From Halomonas huangheensis (GTDB lineage: Bacteria > Pseudomonadota > Gammaproteobacteria > Pseudomonadales > Halomonadaceae): a stretch of 64,000 nt of DNA. Position numbers and translations under genes: made by a program. Below, piece after piece: positions 27,605-36,727 of the stretch. The stretch spans positions 2,480,001 through 2,544,000 of the forward strand of contig NZ_CP013106.1 in assembly GCF_001431725.1 (NCBI RefSeq), in the 5' to 3' direction. The notes beneath the pieces were generated by a model. That model was not told the origin of the DNA. It did not search any database and saw only the letters and a program-made list of their open reading frames with translations. Position 1 is the first letter of the stretch; each line of letters starts with the position of its first letter.

Positions 27605-28647
27605 AGCTGATTCGCTGTCGCGCCATGACACCATTGACCCTTGGCATTCTGTTGACTGTTGCCGCATCGACCCAGGCCGAATCGAAAGATGACGATCAGG
27701 AAGTGCGTCAACGCTGGCACTCCGATATCGCGCAGCGCTATATAGAGTTGGCCGACCGTAGCTCAAGCCTCCAGCAAGCCAGCGTGGACTACTGTACATC
27801 GCCCGATGAGCAAAGCCGCACCCGGCTCGACCACCGCTGGTTGGACGCCTATCAAGCCTGGCAGGCAGTACGACTGGTCGATTTTGGCCCGATCGAGATC
27901 GATAGCCGCGCATGGCAATTGCAGTTCTGGCCCGACCGCAAGAATCTGGTTGGCAGCCGTATGGCCACCCACTTGCGTCAAACGTCACCGCTTGTTACCC
28001 AGAACGATATCGACGCTGCTGGAGTCGCAGAGCAGGGGTTCCCGGCACTGGAATACCTGCTCTACGACGAGGCAATGAGTGACATCGACCTGTCGGCCGC
28101 ACAGCCCTGCTCGTTGCTGCAGGCCATCAGTGGCCATATTGCTGACACCAGCAGCGTGCTTGCCGAGGACTGGGAGTCCTTCGGCGAACACTATCTCGCC
28201 ACCGATAGCTACACCGCTGCCACGCTACATGGCGCCATGCAACTGCTCGATACCATGGAAGACAAGCGTCTCGGCGCACCCCTCGGCATGATGGGATCCT
28301 CAGCCAATCACTATCTCGCCGAAGCCTGGCGCAGCGACGCTTCCGTGGCGCTGATCAGCGGCAGCCTGCAAGGTCTTCAGCAGGGATTCGCGCCCGGACT
28401 GCGCCAATGGCTTGAATCCCGGCAACAATCGGCACTGGCGGATGCTTTCGAGGCACAGCTTGCTGACACTATCGACGAGGCACAAAGTCAGAGTAGCGGC
28501 ATCGCCAGCGGCCTCGAGGATGACGTATCACGTGCCAGGCTGGCGACGCTCTATCTCGAAGTCGCCCAACTGCGTGAACTGCTCAATCAACAGATCGCTG
28601 CCAGCCTCGGTGTGGTCCGCGGCTTCAACTCCAGCGATGGCGATTGA
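27601..28647 (+). CDS. Second imelysin-family periplasmic protein
   Basis: A 348-residue exported protein (signal peptide about 1-26, ending STQAES). It has the imelysin core: WLDAYQAWQAVRLVDFGPIE, the FWPDRKN motif and GFPALEYLLYDE. The latter is the position of the family GxHxxE motif, but the histidine is replaced (GFPALE). The paralogue at 24745 keeps GYHAIE, so the two imelysins of this operon differ at the proposed metal site. It starts inside the stop region of the di-haem gene and is followed after three bases by the DUF1513 gene. Confidence 0.87.
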   Translation: MKLIRCRAMTPLTLGILLTVAASTQAESKDDDQEVRQRWHSDIAQRYIELADRSSSLQQASVDYCTSPDEQSRTRLDHRWLDAYQAWQAVRLVDFGPIEIDSRAWQLQFWPDRKNLVGSRMATHLRQTSPLVTQNDIDAAGVAEQGFPALEYLLYDEAMSDIDLSAAQPCSLLQAISGHIADTSSVLAEDWESFGEHYLATDSYTAATLHGAMQLLDTMEDKRLGAPLGMMGSSANHYLAEAWRSDASVALISGSLQGLQQGFAPGLRQWLESRQQSALADAFEAQLADTIDEAQSQSSGIASGLEDDVSRARLATLYLEVAQLRELLNQQIAASLGVVRGFNSSDGD

Positions 28648-28650
28648 ACG

Positions 28651-29790
28651 ATGCGCACACTTCGAACAGCCAGCACGGATCGACAACGACGCATGTTGCT
28701 CAAGCTCGGCCTCGGCAGTCTTGCAACAAGTAGCCTGGCGCTGCCGCTGCGCGCCATGGCCGGGCTCGACGCAACAAGCGCCCCCGACCTGCGGCAATGG
28801 TTCTTCAGTGCCGTCGACAACGGCGATGGTCAGCACTTCCTCGCCGGAGTGCGCCACGATGCCAGTGATCACTTCCTGTTGCCGGTCGCGGAGCGCTGCC
28901 ATGGCGGCTGCCTGCGTCCAGGCCACCCACAGACGGTACTGTTTGCGCGCCGCCCTGGCACACAAATGCATGTCATTGACCCGCGTCAGCGCCAGCCACT
29001 GCATGTGATCGAGGCCGGAGAGGGTTATCACTATTACGGACACGGTGTCTTCGAACCCAGCGGCCGCTGGCTATACGTCACCGCCAACCGCATCGACGAT
29101 GCCATGGGACTGATTCGCGTCCATGACGCCGAGGCGGATTATGCGTGGCACCAGGATTTTGAACTGGCAGGCATCGGACCTCACGAGATTGCGTTGATGC
29201 CCGACGGCAAGACCCTCACCGTAGCCCTTGGCGGGATCAGGACTCATCCCGATATGGGGCGTATCAAACTCAATCTGGACGATATGGACCCGGCACTGCT
29301 GCTGGTTGATCGTCACAGCGGCGAAGTTGTCGAACGCCACCGCCCTTCTCATCACCAGCTCAGCTGTCGGCACCTGGATATTGGCCCCGAGGGCGAGATC
29401 ATCGCCGGCTATCAGTTCCAGGGGCCGGCATGGGAAACGCAGCATCCGCTGATCGCGCGCCGCTCTACCAATGGCGAGTTCGATGAGGTCAGTCTGCCGG
29501 AGACTGTGCAGACCTCACTGGCATCCTACACTGCCAGCATTGCCGTCAGTCACAAGGCACCAACAGCATTGATCACCGCACCCCGAGGTGGACGCATCGT
29601 GTTGATCCAACGCAATAGCGGAGAGTTGTTGGCCAGCCCTGAGCTGGAAGATGCTGCCGGTGCGCGTTGTGATGGACGAGGAGGCTATCTGGTCACCAGC
29701 GGCAATGGCCAAGTGTGTCAGCTCGATACCAACGGAGAACTGACCACGCTAGCTGACTTACCACTGCGCTGGGATAACCATTTGACCTGA
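28651..29790 (+). CDS. DUF1513 protein, Tat-exported beta-propeller
   Basis: A 379-residue protein with a twin-arginine-type signal (RQRRMLLKLGLGSLATSSLALPLRAMA). The body has repeated beta-propeller-like strands: HVIDPRQRQPLHVIEAGEGYHYYGHGVF, GLIRVHDAE, GPHEIALMPDGKTLTVALGG. Such proteins are regular last members of imelysin/di-haem iron operons in pseudomonads. Their biochemical role is not known. It follows the second imelysin by three bases, and a hairpin follows the stop. Confidence 0.85.
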   Translation: MRTLRTASTDRQRRMLLKLGLGSLATSSLALPLRAMAGLDATSAPDLRQWFFSAVDNGDGQHFLAGVRHDASDHFLLPVAERCHGGCLRPGHPQTVLFARRPGTQMHVIDPRQRQPLHVIEAGEGYHYYGHGVFEPSGRWLYVTANRIDDAMGLIRVHDAEADYAWHQDFELAGIGPHEIALMPDGKTLTVALGGIRTHPDMGRIKLNLDDMDPALLLVDRHSGEVVERHRPSHHQLSCRHLDIGPEGEIIAGYQFQGPAWETQHPLIARRSTNGEFDEVSLPETVQTSLASYTASIAVSHKAPTALITAPRGGRIVLIQRNSGELLASPELEDAAGARCDGRGGYLVTSGNGQVCQLDTNGELTTLADLPLRWDNHLT

Positions 29791-29793
29791 TCA

Positions 29794-29816
29794 GCGTCTG
29801 CATCGAGTGCAGACGC
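29794..29816. terminator. Hairpin between convergent operons
   Basis: GCGTCTGCA-TCGAG-TGCAGACGC is a perfect 9-bp stem between the convergent DUF1513 and CoA-transferase genes, three bases from each stop. No T-run is present on either side. Confidence 0.6.
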
Positions 29817-29818
29817 GC

Positions 29819-31054
29819 TCAACGAATAACGCCTTCATCGCGCAGGCGTGCGATATCCTCGGCAGAAAGCCCCATCTCGGTGAGGATGCGTTCGCTGTGC
29901 TCGCCCAGCCGTGGCGGTGGCTCTTCGCCGGTGGCGCTGACGCCATCAAAACGCAGCGGGTTGGCCACCTGTGGAACACCTTTCAACATGCGTGTCATCT
30001 CACGGTACTGTACCTGAGGATCCGCCAGCACTTCCGGCAGCGTATGAATCGGCCCTGCGGGAATTCCCAATGCCTCGAATTCGGCCAACCACTCATCGCG
30101 GCCACGCTTGAGCAATGCCATCTGCACCAGCGGTACCAGTTCGTCGCGCTGGGCAACACGCCCCTCATTGCTCGCCCAGGGGCCCTGGCACCACTCGGCA
30201 TGTCCAAGCAGCCCCGCCAACCGAGCAAACTGAGCATCGTTGCCCACCGTCAACACCAGATGACCATCGGCACAGGCAAAGGCCTGATAGGGAACGATAT
30301 TGGGATGTGCGTTGCCATGGCGCTGCGGCGCTTCGCCACTGACCAGCGCATTGAGCGCCTGATTGGCCAGCGTCGCGACCTGCACATCCAGCAGCGCCAG
30401 GTCGATATGGCTGCCCTCGCCCGTCTCTCGACGACGATGCAACGCTGACAGCACACCAATGGTGGCATACAGCCCAGTCATCACATCGGTGATCGCGACA
30501 CCGGTCTTCATCGGCATGCCATCAGCTTCACCGGTCAGGCTCATCAAGCCACCCATGGCCTGAATCATGAAGTCATAGCCGGCACGATGCGCATACGGAC
30601 CGTTCTGTCCGAAGCCGGTGATGGAACACACGATCAATCCCGGATTGCGCTGTCGCAAGCTATCGGCATCGAGACCATAACGCTCCAGACCACCGACCTT
30701 GAAATTCTCGAGCACGATATCCGCGCCCCGTGCGAGCACATGGATCAGTTGCTGGCCGGACTCAGTGGTGATATCAACCGCCAGCGATTGCTTGCCGCGG
30801 TTGGCGCACAGGTAGTAGGCCGCCTGGCGCTCGACATCACCCTGATATTCACTATCCCAGTGCCAGGGCGGCCCCCAGCTACGCGTATCGTCGCCGCGTT
30901 GGGGATGCTCGATCTTGATCACCCGCGCGCCGAGATCAGCGAGCAGTTGACCACTCCAGGGGCCAGCCAGCACCCGTGACATATCCAGCACGGTGACACC
31001 AGCCAGCGGACCCGGTGCTCGCCTATCGATGGAGTCGCTAGAGAATGCCTGCAT
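29819..31054 (-). CDS. gcdG: Family III CoA-transferase, probably succinyl-CoA:glutarate CoA-transferase
   Basis: A 411-residue CaiB/BaiF-type CoA-transferase with the family start GVTVLDMSRVLAGPWSGQLLADLGARVIKIEHP, the GYDFMIQAMGGLMSLTG block with the catalytic Asp of the family, and the VRRLGEHSERIL-like end. Directly downstream (three bases) of a glutaryl-CoA dehydrogenase. In Pseudomonas the same pair, gcdG-gcdH, activates glutarate from lysine and 5-aminovalerate breakdown and oxidises it to crotonyl-CoA. The substrate is inferred from this pairing. Confidence 0.85.
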   Translation of the reverse strand: MQAFSSDSIDRRAPGPLAGVTVLDMSRVLAGPWSGQLLADLGARVIKIEHPQRGDDTRSWGPPWHWDSEYQGDVERQAAYYLCANRGKQSLAVDITTESGQQLIHVLARGADIVLENFKVGGLERYGLDADSLRQRNPGLIVCSITGFGQNGPYAHRAGYDFMIQAMGGLMSLTGEADGMPMKTGVAITDVMTGLYATIGVLSALHRRRETGEGSHIDLALLDVQVATLANQALNALVSGEAPQRHGNAHPNIVPYQAFACADGHLVLTVGNDAQFARLAGLLGHAEWCQGPWASNEGRVAQRDELVPLVQMALLKRGRDEWLAEFEALGIPAGPIHTLPEVLADPQVQYREMTRMLKGVPQVANPLRFDGVSATGEEPPPRLGEHSERILTEMGLSAEDIARLRDEGVIR

Positions 31055-31057
31055 GAC

Positions 31058-32239
31058 TCAGCCCGTGAACGCCTGAATACCGGTCTGGGCGCGACCGAGA
31101 ATCAACGCATGCACATCATGGGTGCCTTCATAGGTATTGACCGCCTCGAGATTCATCACATGACGAATCACGTGATACTCGTCGGAGATACCGTTGCCGC
31201 CATGCATGTCACGAGCGACCCGTGCGATGTCCAACGCCTTGCCGCAGTTGTTGCGCTTGATCAGCGAGATGACTTCCGGCACCAGTTGGCCAGCGTCGAT
31301 CATGCGCCCTGTGCGCAGCGAAGCCTGTAATCCCAGCGCTATTTCCGTCTGCATGTCGGCCAGCTTCTTCTGGATCAACTGATTGGCAGCCAGCGGGCGA
31401 CCAAACTGCTTGCGCTCCAGGGTGTACTCGCGCGCGGCGTGCCAACACGCCTCGGCAGCTCCCATGGCACCCCAGCTGATGCCATAGCGCGCACGGTTGA
31501 GGCAGGAAAATGGGCCCTTGAGTCCCTGCACCGACGGCAAACGCTGATCGTCGGAGATCTCGACATCCTGCATGGCGATCTGGCCAGTGATCGACGCCCG
31601 CAGACTGAATTTGCCCTCGATCTTCGGTGCCGATAGGCCTTCCATGCCCTTTTCGAGAATGAAGCCACGGATCACGCCTTCGTCATCCCGTGCCCAGACC
31701 ACGAACACATCGGCAATCGGCGAATTGGTGATCCAGGTCTTGGTGCCATTCAGACGCCAGCCAGACTCAGTGCGCTGGGCACGGGTCGCCATACCACCGG
31801 GATCAGAGCCATGGTCCGGCTCCGTCAAACCAAAGCACCCCACCCATTCGCCGCTGGCCAGCTTCGGCAGATAGCGCTCGCGTTGCGCCTCGCTACCGAA
31901 GGCATGAATTGGATACATCACCAGGCTCGACTGCACGCTCATGGCACTGCGATAACCGGAATCGACTCTCTCTACCTCGCGAGCGATCAAACCGTAGCTG
32001 ACGTAGTTCATACCCGCACAACCATAGCCATCAATGGTTGCGCCCAGCAGCCCCAGATCACCCATTTCACTGAGAATCTCGCGGTCGAAGCGCTCGTGGC
32101 GATTGGCCTCGAGCACTCTGGGCATCAGCTTCTCCTGACAATAGTCATGAGCAGTCTGCAGGACCATGCGTTCTTCTTCGTCGAGCTGGTCGATCAGGCG
32201 GAAAGGGTCATCCCAGCTCATCGGGGTAATCTGGCTCAT
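31058..32239 (-). CDS. gcdH: Glutaryl-CoA dehydrogenase
   Basis: A 393-residue acyl-CoA dehydrogenase that oxidises and decarboxylates glutaryl-CoA to crotonyl-CoA using FAD. Signatures: [16 protein letters not shown] (FAD/substrate), [49 protein letters not shown], and the catalytic base segment [24 protein letters not shown], which is diagnostic of GcdH rather than other acyl-CoA dehydrogenases. First gene of the gcdHG pair; a double dyad lies about 135 bases upstream. Confidence 0.94.
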   Translation of the reverse strand: MSQITPMSWDDPFRLIDQLDEEERMVLQTAHDYCQEKLMPRVLEANRHERFDREILSEMGDLGLLGATIDGYGCAGMNYVSYGLIAREVERVDSGYRSAMSVQSSLVMYPIHAFGSEAQRERYLPKLASGEWVGCFGLTEPDHGSDPGGMATRAQRTESGWRLNGTKTWITNSPIADVFVVWARDDEGVIRGFILEKGMEGLSAPKIEGKFSLRASITGQIAMQDVEISDDQRLPSVQGLKGPFSCLNRARYGISWGAMGAAEACWHAAREYTLERKQFGRPLAANQLIQKKLADMQTEIALGLQASLRTGRMIDAGQLVPEVISLIKRNNCGKALDIARVARDMHGGNGISDEYHVIRHVMNLEAVNTYEGTHDVHALILGRAQTGIQAFTG

Positions 32240-32373
32240 GGCGATACTCTCACTGGCAATTCACAGGATGGATCACGGCTACGACATGCTTGCAGAGCAC
32301 TTCACCAGCAGCGAAGTCATCAGCACCTCATCAGCACCGGGCTGGAACAAGGCAACAACGTCGCGCCCGCAAT

Positions 32374-32404
32374 AATGTCGACATTTTTTACAAATGTAGA
32401 CCTT
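32374..32404. promoter_or_regulatory. Two AATGTNGACNTT dyads upstream of gcdH
   Basis: AATGTCGACATT (32374-32385) is a perfect 12-bp palindrome. A second site, AATGTAGACCTT (32393-32404), matches it at 10 of 12 positions, 19 bases away (close to two helical turns). The pair lies between gcdH and mmsB and suggests cooperative binding of a dimeric regulator to the gcdH promoter. Confidence 0.5.
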
Positions 32405-32448
32405 TAACCATTACTTGCCAACCCCTCCTCGACGAAAAGGTACTGAAC

Positions 32449-33351
32449 TCAGCTCTCCATACCGGCTCGGTAGAGCCATTGGATACTGGAGAAATCCAGT
32501 TTGCCGTTACCCTGGGCACTGTGTTGCACAAACAGATTGCGCGCCTGAGACCCCATCGGCACAGCAGCACCGGAGCCCAGCGCCAGCTCCCAGGCCAGCC
32601 CCAGATCCTTGGCCATGAGATCCGTCAGGAAGCCGCCCTGATAATCGCGAGATGCGGCCGAGCCATCCATCACACCAGGCCAGGGGTTATAGACGTTCAA
32701 TGCCCAGTTGCCACCACTGCTCTGCTTCATGATCTCCGACAGCACTGTCGGGTCCATGCCATTACGCACACCGAGCGCCAGCGCTTCAGCCGTCCCGCTC
32801 ATCAGAATGCCCAACAACATGTTGTTGCAGATCTTGGCGACCTGTCCGCTACCGACTGGGCCTGCATGGAAGATATTCTTGCCCATGACGTCCAACACCG
32901 GCTGAGCCGTCACGAAGTCCTCCGCCGCGCCGCCAACGATAAAGGTCAAGGTTCCGGCATGAGCTCCGGCGATACCGCCTGACACCGGTGCATCGAGATA
33001 ACGCAGCCCATGCTCTGCGGCGGCGCCACCGACCACACGCGCATCGTCCGGGGAGATCGTCGATGCATCGATGATCAATGGCTTCGAGTTCAAACGGGAG
33101 AACAGCCCGGGATTGTCGTCCGTGCCGAGGTACAGGCTACGGACATGACGCCCTGCCGGAAGCATCGACACCACAACATCAGCATCCCGAGCAACCTCCA
33201 GTGCACTGCTGCCGGGCGTGGCGCCCTCGGCTTCCAGCGCCTTCAACGCCTCTGCGACCAGATCGAAGACATGCACCTCGAAACCAGCCTTGACCAGATT
33301 GGTGGCCATCGGTGCTCCCATGTTGCCGAGGCCAATGAATGCAATTTTCAT
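32449..33351 (-). CDS. mmsB: 3-hydroxyisobutyrate dehydrogenase
   Basis: A 300-residue NAD-dependent enzyme of valine catabolism, oxidising 3-hydroxyisobutyrate to methylmalonate semialdehyde. It has the Rossmann start IAFIGLGNMGAPMATNLVKAG, the substrate motif DAPVSGGIAGAHAGTLTFIVGG, catalytic Lys in GSGQVAKICNNMLLG and the C-terminal KDLGLA. It is the last gene of the leftward set isobutyryl-CoA dehydrogenase, HIBYL-CoA hydrolase, mmsB, which are three consecutive steps of valine degradation. Confidence 0.94.
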   Translation of the reverse strand: MKIAFIGLGNMGAPMATNLVKAGFEVHVFDLVAEALKALEAEGATPGSSALEVARDADVVVSMLPAGRHVRSLYLGTDDNPGLFSRLNSKPLIIDASTISPDDARVVGGAAAEHGLRYLDAPVSGGIAGAHAGTLTFIVGGAAEDFVTAQPVLDVMGKNIFHAGPVGSGQVAKICNNMLLGILMSGTAEALALGVRNGMDPTVLSEIMKQSSGGNWALNVYNPWPGVMDGSAASRDYQGGFLTDLMAKDLGLAWELALGSGAAVPMGSQARNLFVQHSAQGNGKLDFSSIQWLYRAGMES

Positions 33352-33459
33352 GATAAAACTCCTGAAACACTTGTCTGCGAAAACACCAGGGAGCCGAGCC
33401 GGATCAGGCGTGCTGCATCACGACTCGATACCACATCTCTCATTGCCCGCCATCAGCTG

Positions 33460-34587
33460 TTACAGGTCATCCAACGGTCCTGCTTGCGTTCCCCATGGCA
33501 CACCGAACATGGCGGCAAGATCAGCTTCAGAGACACTTGCCACTTCCGCGTGCCGCCAGCGTGGTGACTTGTCCTTGTCGATCAACAAGGCTCGCACTCC
33601 TTCGGCAAAATCACCCAGCACACAGCATTGGACCGATACCACCAATTCCTCGCGGAAGGCATCCGCCAACGAGGTGTGCCGATGGCGCGCCAACATCTGC
33701 CAGGCAAGGTGTGCGCTCAACGGACAGCCGGCTTCGAGCCGTGCACGGTTGGCCGCCAGCCAGGAATTGTCGGTGTCGTCAGCCAGTATCGCGGTTACCG
33801 CAGCGCTGACGGTGGCCTGCTGAGCCAGTGACTGCAGATGGTCGCGCCATTCATCAACCTGACCCGCCGGCGCACGGGACCGATCCTCAAACTCAGCAAG
33901 AGCGGCAACCACTGCGGCTTCAGCGTCGTCGACGGTACCGGGCACAATATCGCTCTGAGTCAGACGTTCGAGCAGTGCCTGGCGATTAGCTCGTGGCACA
34001 AAGCGATCGGCAAGACCGAGGTCCAGCACATCTCGTGCGTTCAGGTTGGCACCCGTCAAACCAAGATATGCGCCGATCCCCGACGGCAGACGATTGAGAA
34101 ACCAACTAGCCCCGATGTCCGGATATAACCCGATAGTGATCTCAGGCATGGCAATACGGGAGGTCTCCGTCACCACACGATGACGCGAGCCCGCCATCAA
34201 CCCCAGGCCACCACCCATGACAATGCCATCAGCCCACACTACTACCGGCTTGGGAAAGGTGTGCAGTCGATAGTCAAGACGGTACTCCATACTGAAATAC
34301 TCGCGTGCGAAGTCACCCGGTTGGCCAGCTCCCTGCTGTTCGTCCTTGAGTGCCCGCACCAACGCCACCACATCACCACCGGCACAGAAGGCCTTGTCAC
34401 CGTCACCATCAAGCCAGACAAGGTGGACGCTGGGATCTTCAGCCCACTGCTGAAGCTGAGTATCCAACTGCCGCGCCATCTCCAGCGACAGCGAATTCAA
34501 TGTGCGTGGCGAATTGAGCGTTGCCACTGCAATGCAGCCACCATCCTGAGTGGTGAGTCTGTCAAACCTGACCAACTCGTCGGTCAT
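33460..34587 (-). CDS. 3-hydroxyisobutyryl-CoA hydrolase (enoyl-CoA hydratase family)
   Basis: A 375-residue crotonase-fold enzyme of the HIBCH type. It has DKAFCAGGDVVALVRAL (oxyanion hole), WADGIVMGGGLGLMAGSRHRVV, and MPEITIGLYPDIGASWFLNRLP with the catalytic Glu and Asp expected in HIBYL-CoA hydrolases. The long C-terminal part (about 250-375) also fits HIBCH rather than a simple hydratase. ATG 34587 is chosen because AGGGAGA lies upstream at seven bases; the frame open to 34698 adds 37 unlike residues. It is between isobutyryl-CoA dehydrogenase and mmsB, which supports the valine pathway role. Confidence 0.9.
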   Translation of the reverse strand: MTDELVRFDRLTTQDGGCIAVATLNSPRTLNSLSLEMARQLDTQLQQWAEDPSVHLVWLDGDGDKAFCAGGDVVALVRALKDEQQGAGQPGDFAREYFSMEYRLDYRLHTFPKPVVVWADGIVMGGGLGLMAGSRHRVVTETSRIAMPEITIGLYPDIGASWFLNRLPSGIGAYLGLTGANLNARDVLDLGLADRFVPRANRQALLERLTQSDIVPGTVDDAEAAVVAALAEFEDRSRAPAGQVDEWRDHLQSLAQQATVSAAVTAILADDTDNSWLAANRARLEAGCPLSAHLAWQMLARHRHTSLADAFREELVVSVQCCVLGDFAEGVRALLIDKDKSPRWRHAEVASVSEADLAAMFGVPWGTQAGPLDDL

Positions 34588-34666
34588 CGTGGTCTCCCTT
34601 GAAGTGTATGAAATTACGCTCTGAGCGTATGGAACCATGGTATAGGCGCAGCTGTAGGTACTGGCG

Positions 34667-35833
34667 TTACTGCAACGATTCGATGACCCCATCGTCAAGC
34701 AGCCGGCGTGCGACGATCACACGCATGATCTCGTTGGTGCCCTCGAGAATCTGATGAACCCGAGTATCACGCACCAGACGCTCCAACGGATATTCTCGGA
34801 TGTAGCCATACCCCCCATGCAACTGCAGCGCTTCGTTGCACACATTGAAGCCAACGTCAGTCGCAAAGCGTTTGGCCATCGCACACCAGGCGCTGGCTTC
34901 CGGATCGGCCTGATCGAGCTTCCACGCCGCCTGACGGACCATCAAACGTGCAGCACTGAGCTCAGTGGCCATATCAGCCAACTTGAACTGCAACGCCTGA
35001 AAGGAGGCCAGTTCGCGACCGAATTGCTTACGCTCGCGCATGTAGGCGCCCGCCAGTTGCAGGGCATGCTGCGCAGCCCCCAGAGAACAGCTGGCGATGT
35101 TCAAGCGTCCGCCATCGAGGCCCTTCATGGCGAAACGAAACCCTTCGCCTTCCTCGCCCAGCCGATTCTCTGCCGGTATGCGAACGGCATCAAAACTGAT
35201 CAGTCGTGTCGGCTGGCTCTTCCAGCCCATCTTGTCCTCGTTCTTTCCGTAACTGATGCCCTCGGCATCCGCCGGTACCACGAACGACGAAATCCCCGCT
35301 GCACCACTGTCAGGTTCGCCGGTACGGGCCATGACTACCAGCACCTCGGTGGAGCCCGCACCGGAGATGAACATCTTGGAACCATCGATCACATAGTCAT
35401 CGCCTTCACGCACTGCACGCGTACGCAGGTTGGCCGCATCGGAACCGGCCCCGGGCTCAGTCAGACAGTAAGAGCCCAGCAGCTCGCCGTTGACCATGGC
35501 ATCTACATAGCGGTCACGTACCCCGTCTGTCGCCCAGTTGGCAATCATCCAGGTAACCATGTTGTGGATGGTGAGATAGGCCGTCGTCGCGATACAGCCC
35601 TGAGACAGCTGCTCGAAGATCAACGATGCATCGAGCCTCGAAAGCCCCAGACCGCCGCGCTCTTCCGGTGTGTAGATGGCCAGAAAACCGGCCTCACCGG
35701 CACGCCGGATGACATCCACAGGGAAGTGCGACTCGGCGTCCCATTCAGCGGCATGATCCTTCAGCTCGACGCGAGCAAAATCCGCCGCAGCAGTCACCAG
35801 CGCCTGCTGGTCTTCAGTCAAGGCAAAATCCAT
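34667..35833 (-). CDS. Acyl-CoA dehydrogenase, probably isobutyryl-CoA dehydrogenase
   Basis: A 388-residue FAD enzyme with CLTEPGAGSDAANLRT, MFISGAGSTEVLVVMARTG, GRLNIASCSLGAAQHAL, QFGRELASFQALQFKLADMA and the C-terminal LHGGYGYIREYPLERLVRDTRVHQILEGTNEIMR segment. The overall pattern is that of ACAD8-type isobutyryl-CoA dehydrogenases, in agreement with the two downstream valine-degradation genes. It opens the leftward operon. The palindrome at 35957 lies about 125 bases upstream, between it and the divergent MerR regulator. Confidence 0.88.
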   Translation of the reverse strand: MDFALTEDQQALVTAAADFARVELKDHAAEWDAESHFPVDVIRRAGEAGFLAIYTPEERGGLGLSRLDASLIFEQLSQGCIATTAYLTIHNMVTWMIANWATDGVRDRYVDAMVNGELLGSYCLTEPGAGSDAANLRTRAVREGDDYVIDGSKMFISGAGSTEVLVVMARTGEPDSGAAGISSFVVPADAEGISYGKNEDKMGWKSQPTRLISFDAVRIPAENRLGEEGEGFRFAMKGLDGGRLNIASCSLGAAQHALQLAGAYMRERKQFGRELASFQALQFKLADMATELSAARLMVRQAAWKLDQADPEASAWCAMAKRFATDVGFNVCNEALQLHGGYGYIREYPLERLVRDTRVHQILEGTNEIMRVIVARRLLDDGVIESLQ

Positions 35834-35956
35834 ACGTAACCGATCCTTTCATGAACGATATTGGGGTGGAGCCATGCTTGTCACGCGCCCCATTGCCGAC
35901 CAACCTAGCACTTGCTTGGTTTGTGCTATATCAACCCATGGTCGTACGAACCACAC

Positions 35957-35972
35957 TTTACGTTAACGTAAA
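35957..35972. promoter_or_regulatory. Perfect 16-bp palindrome TTTACGTTAACGTAAA, probable LiuR-like operator
   Basis: A fully symmetric 16-mer in the divergent region between the valine operon and the MerR regulator gene. From memory it is very close to the TTACG...CGTAA operators described for LiuR, the MerR-type regulator of branched-chain acyl-CoA breakdown. Its position between the regulator gene and the acyl-CoA dehydrogenase is where such an operator is expected. Confidence 0.75.
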
Positions 35973-36102
35973 CTTGATCCAGTATCTGTATAAGACCTGA
36001 AGGCACCGAAGCGACGATTTCTTCAGTGTAGCGTCACGCCACATGCACCGCTCTGCTCGGGCAGAGACCTTATGCCGTGGTCCAATAAGACAGGACATCA
36101 CC

Positions 36103-36537
36103 ATGACCGACGCCCCACCCAGCGATGAAAGTAACTCAGCACAACGCCTGCAACGTAGCTGGTCCATCGGGGAGCTGGCACGCATGTTCGAAGTCACTCC
36201 GCGCACCATCCGCTTCTACGAGCAGGAAGGACTACTGTCCCCACATAGGCAGGGCCAGAAACGCATCTATCGCGAGAAGGACCGCGTCCGGCTCAAGCTC
36301 ACCCTACGCGGCAAGCGCCTGGGGTTTTCTCTGGCCGAGATTCGCGAAGTCGTGATGATGTACGACGCCATGCCGGATGGTAACGCGCGACAGTTGCAAC
36401 GGTTGATCGAGATCATCGCGGAAAAGCGCGCTGAACTGGAGCGTCAGGTAGAGGACATTCGCCTTATGCGATTGGAAATGGACGATGTCGAACGACGAGC
36501 CCAGGAGGTGCTGAGCCAGCTTCACGAACAGGCCTGA
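36103..36537 (+). CDS. MerR-family regulator, LiuR-like
   Basis: A 144-residue regulator: winged helix-turn-helix WSIGELARMFEVTPRTIRFYEQEGLLSP (about 20-48), RIYREKDRVRLKLTLRGKRLGFSLAEI and a C-terminal coiled coil (IIAEKRAELERQVEDIRLMRLEMDD). No metal-binding cysteines are present, in keeping with the LiuR group that senses acyl-CoA metabolites rather than metals. ATG 36103 follows AGGACATCACC. It is divergent from the valine operon and upstream of an acyl-CoA synthetase on the same strand, with a matching palindrome in its own promoter region, so autoregulation is likely. Confidence 0.87.
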   Translation: MTDAPPSDESNSAQRLQRSWSIGELARMFEVTPRTIRFYEQEGLLSPHRQGQKRIYREKDRVRLKLTLRGKRLGFSLAEIREVVMMYDAMPDGNARQLQRLIEIIAEKRAELERQVEDIRLMRLEMDDVERRAQEVLSQLHEQA

Positions 36538-36600
36538 AACGGTAGCTATCACTTCGTTACATAGCGACCCCGGCCCAACAACAGCAGCTCATGTCTTTAA

Positions 36601-36639
36601 TACCGGTCTTGAATACCGGCCTTGAATGCCGATCGTGAA
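36601..36639. repeat. 13-bp tandem repeats upstream of the acyl-CoA synthetase
   Basis: TACCGGTCTTGAA, TACCGGCCTTGAA and TGCCGATCGTGAA follow one another, with a shorter fourth part, CACCGCTGAA, after them. They lie between the MerR gene and the acyl-CoA synthetase. Confidence 0.8.
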
Positions 36640-36727
36640 CACCGCTGAATGGCTTGGCCGGCCAGGATTCACCCAAGAGCAATTGATTTCCGACAACGAC
36701 TCATCCAACAACAATTCGAGAACCCGC

